Assembly: GCF_041737845.1 (NCBI RefSeq)
Contig: NZ_JBGSQX010000116.1
Location: 1 to 64,000, forward strand
Reading direction: 5' to 3'
Origin: Desulfococcus sp041737845
Lineage (GTDB): Bacteria; Desulfobacterota; Desulfobacteria; Desulfobacterales; Desulfococcaceae
Length of the DNA: 64,000 nucleotides
Made by a program: the position numbers and the translations under genes. Shown here piece by piece: positions 61,783-64,000 of the stretch; position 1 is the stretch's first letter; every line of letters begins with the position of its first letter. The notes beneath the pieces are model-generated. The model ran no database searches and had not been told where the DNA came from. It saw nothing but the letters and a program-made list of their open reading frames with translations.

Positions 61783-63930
61783 ATGAAAAGACAACTATTT
61801 GCTGTTATGCTCTTTCTGATTCTCTGTGCAGCGGCGGGGCCGGCGACGCACGCCGGCGAGATCGATCCGCTCCTGATCTCGAAACTCAATGCCCTGGGGC
61901 CCGACGAGGAGGTTCCGGTCATCATATACCTTTACGGCACGGTAGACTTGACGGCCTTCACAGACAAGGACAAGGCCGTCAGAAGTTCCAAGATCATCAA
62001 ATCGCTGATTGATAAAAAAGACGCAACGCAGAAGGAGCTGCTCCAGATCCTCAAAAAAAACAAGATCAAGAACCCGGTATCTCTTTGGATTGTTAACGGC
62101 ATTGCCGCAAGGGTCCCGGCGTCCCTCGTCGATGATCTTGCCGGCCTCCAAAGCGTGGAGAAGGTAGTATTCGACGCGACCATCACCCTGCCGCCGGAAC
62201 CCGCGCCGGCAGGCGAGACAGGAGGGTCCGCCACTCCCCAGTGGAACATCGATGCCGTCCGTGCGCCGGACCTCTGGGCCCAGGGTTTTGACGGGACCGG
62301 CGTCGTGGTCGCCGTCATGGATTCGGGCGCGGACCTGAACCATCCCGACATCGGCCCCCGGTACCGGGGCGGCACCAACAGTTGGTACGACCCCAACGGC
62401 CAGCATGCTGCGCCATATGATGCCAGCGGGCACGGCACCCAGGCCCTGGGGCTGATCGTCGGCGGCGATGCCGGGGGCAGCGCCATTGGGATGGCGCCCG
62501 GCGCCCGGTGGATCGCCGTGAAGATCTTTGATGATTCGGGCCAGGCCTCCCTGAGCGACATCCACCTGGGGTTCCAGTGGGTGCTCGATCCCGACGGCAA
62601 CCCGAACACGGGTGACGGCCCCGATATCGTCAACAATTCGTGGTACCTTGACGGCACCTACAACCAGTGCAACGCTGAATTCGCCGATGATATCGCCGTT
62701 CTTAAGGCCGCGGAGATCGCGGTGACCTTTGCCGCCGGAAACTCCGGCCCCTCGGCTCCGTCGAGCGTGAGCCCCGCCAACAACCCCGGGAGCTTTGCCG
62801 TGGGCGCCGTCGACGGCAACGGCAATATCGCCTATTTCAGCAGCCGGGGGCCTTCCGCCTGCGCCGGCGATGTTTTTCCGGAAATTACGGCGCCCGGGCA
62901 GCTCGTTCGAGCATCGGATCTCACCTTCGGGGGGATTTTCCCCAACTCCTATGTGAGTGTGACCGGAACCTCCTTCTCCACGCCCCATGTGTCCGGCGCC
63001 ATGGCCCTGCTCCTGAACGCGATGGCCGGCCAGGGGATTACCCCGACGGTATCCCAGATGGAATCCGCCATCGGCGAGAGTGCGGCCGACCTTGGGGCGG
63101 CCGGACCGGATAACCTTTACGGCGCAGGCCTGCTGGATGCCGCCGCCGCCTATGACTGGCTCCTCGCCAACAGCGGCTCGCCGCAGCCCGGTCAGTTGCA
63201 GTTCAGCACGAGCGATTACAGTGTAGATGAAGCCGGCGGCAGCGTCACCGTGACGGTGACCCGGACAAGCGGCAGCGCCGGGGCGGTCGCGGTCGATTAC
63301 GCGACCTCAAACGGCACGGCCGCTCCGGGGGCCGACTATGTCGCCGCCTCCGGCACGCTCTCTTTTGCCGACGGGCAGACCAGTCGGATGTTTACCATCA
63401 CGATTCTGAACGATACGGTCCACGAGGGCGATGAAGACCTCACGGTGACCCTTTCCAACGCGACCGGGGGCGCCGTGCCGGGATATCCGGACAGTGCGCT
63501 GGTGACGATCATCGACGACGACCCGCCGCTAAATCCGGACAGCGACGGCGACGGATACGCCGCCGATGTCGACTGCAACGACAATGATGCCGCGGCTTAC
63601 CCCGGGGCGCCGGAGGTCAAGCACGACGGCATCGATCAGGACTGCAACGGCTATGACCTGACCATCGATATCACCCATGCCGTCTACCAGGTTTCCACCG
63701 ACAAGCTCACCGTCTACGCCGAAAGCGGACTGGGCGCCCAGGCCGGTCTGAAGGTCACCATGTACCTTGCGAACGGCGGGAGCATCACCCGCAACATGAC
63801 CTGGAATGCCACGAAAAGCCGCTGGCAGCGGGCTATCAACAGCTTCGCAGGCAGCTTCGGATCGCGGCCCGTCTCGGTGACGGTGTTCGGCCCCGAGGGA
63901 TCGGAATCCGCATCCATCGTTTTGAAGTAG
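61783..63930 (+). CDS. Exported S8 (subtilisin-type) protease with Calx-beta and MopE-like motifs
   Basis: 715 residues. A signal peptide (to about residue 24) is followed by an inhibitor-I9-like propeptide (about 30-150). The S8 catalytic domain has Asp180 (VMDSGADLNHPD), His217 (GHGTQ), the oxyanion Asn in AAGNSGP and Ser397 (GTSFSTPHVSG). A Calx-beta domain (about 480-580; VDEAGGSVTVTVTRTSG) follows. Then comes a MopE-type putative metal-binding motif (DSDGDGYAADVDCNDNDAA, then PGAPEVKHDGIDQDCNGYD), and a C-terminal beta domain. It resembles bacillopeptidase-F-type subtilases. The MopE motif, known from a methanotroph copper protein, next to cupredoxin genes suggests a shared extracellular metal theme. 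GGAGGTGA precedes the ATG. Confidence 0.9.
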   Translation: MKRQLFAVMLFLILCAAAGPATHAGEIDPLLISKLNALGPDEEVPVIIYLYGTVDLTAFTDKDKAVRSSKIIKSLIDKKDATQKELLQILKKNKIKNPVSLWIVNGIAARVPASLVDDLAGLQSVEKVVFDATITLPPEPAPAGETGGSATPQWNIDAVRAPDLWAQGFDGTGVVVAVMDSGADLNHPDIGPRYRGGTNSWYDPNGQHAAPYDASGHGTQALGLIVGGDAGGSAIGMAPGARWIAVKIFDDSGQASLSDIHLGFQWVLDPDGNPNTGDGPDIVNNSWYLDGTYNQCNAEFADDIAVLKAAEIAVTFAAGNSGPSAPSSVSPANNPGSFAVGAVDGNGNIAYFSSRGPSACAGDVFPEITAPGQLVRASDLTFGGIFPNSYVSVTGTSFSTPHVSGAMALLLNAMAGQGITPTVSQMESAIGESAADLGAAGPDNLYGAGLLDAAAAYDWLLANSGSPQPGQLQFSTSDYSVDEAGGSVTVTVTRTSGSAGAVAVDYATSNGTAAPGADYVAASGTLSFADGQTSRMFTITILNDTVHEGDEDLTVTLSNATGGAVPGYPDSALVTIIDDDPPLNPDSDGDGYAADVDCNDNDAAAYPGAPEVKHDGIDQDCNGYDLTIDITHAVYQVSTDKLTVYAESGLGAQAGLKVTMYLANGGSITRNMTWNATKSRWQRAINSFAGSFGSRPVSVTVFGPEGSESASIVLK

Positions 63931-63953
63931 CACATCACGGAACTGGCGCGAAT

Positions 63954-63985
63954 GGGGCAGAAGCGGCAAATCGGCCCCCTGCCCC
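63954..63985 (+). terminator. Possible terminator after the subtilase gene
   Basis: 7-bp arms GGGGCAG and CTGCCCC with an 18-nt loop, 24 nt after the stop. The window ends soon after, so nothing more can be said. Confidence 0.35.
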
Positions 63986-64000
63986 TGGCATAGGCCGGGT

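Noticed and set aside
1..64000. tRNA, rRNA, CRISPR arrays, transposases, integrases or phage genes
   Set aside because: None recognised on either strand. Repeats found are short hairpins or the 46-nt tandem pair only.

Overview
The window is about 60% GC and densely coded. It reads as chromosome of a Gram-negative, largely anaerobic bacterium, most likely a Desulfobacterota (sulfate-reducer-like) lineage. That placement is inferred from gene content: a MOT1-type molybdate/sulfate permease, a siroheme-type iron-sulfur protein with a PCP-reductase-like N-terminus, a TRAP transporter, a NosL-type copper protein, a KamA-family radical SAM enzyme, many exported Ig/beta-helix proteins and a probable selenoprotein. 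I saw no rRNA, tRNA, CRISPR array, phage or insertion sequence.

Layout. 0-6 kb: 3' end of a hydantoinase/oxoprolinase gene, a MOT1 permease with a palindrome in its leader, a DtxR/MntR-type regulator, a small ORF followed by a minimal DnaJ, and DUF2062 and DUF2177 membrane proteins. 6-14 kb: a sigma-54 activator divergent from a four-gene tripartite RND efflux operon, with a -24/-12 promoter and an adjoining 22-bp inverted repeat between them. 14-18 kb: UbiB-family kinase, zinc ribbon, HAD phosphatase and GAPDH on the minus strand. 18-33.5 kb: mainly plus-strand housekeeping genes (hslO, nadE, queuosine-precursor transporter, KamA-type enzyme, NlpC/P60 lipoprotein, siroheme/ferredoxin protein, MscS channel, lytic transglycosylase, recX, asnS, der), interrupted by a 618-bp AT-rich gene-free stretch with several DnaA-box-like 9-mers.

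33.4-50 kb, minus strand: a HAD hydrolase overlapping a DUF1573 gene that carries one in-frame UGA exactly at a conserved cysteine, followed by a hairpin in bacterial SECIS position; a DctPQM TRAP operon; a THUMP methyltransferase with a DsbA-like protein; an exported protein; and a copper-handling cluster (NosL, small membrane protein, FtsX-type ABC permease, ATPase, membrane protein with a DsbB-like CxxC/QR motif) next to a 1312-residue CusA-type RND pump.

50-64 kb, plus strand: an extracellular gene set. A 1822-residue SdrD-B/IPT/beta-helix protein is followed by three consecutive cupredoxin-fold proteins. The first holds HxxHxH plus a type-1 copper motif (HCH...H...M). The second holds HPFHHHGNH plus HSH with no type-1 cysteine. 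The third has no copper motif but gains cadherin/Ig-like repeats. Together they look like a six-domain multicopper oxidase split over three polypeptides, with the trinuclear site assembled between subunits. A small exported protein and a subtilase with Calx-beta and MopE-like motifs follow. The split oxidase and the UGA-containing DUF1573 protein are the two observations I would follow up first.
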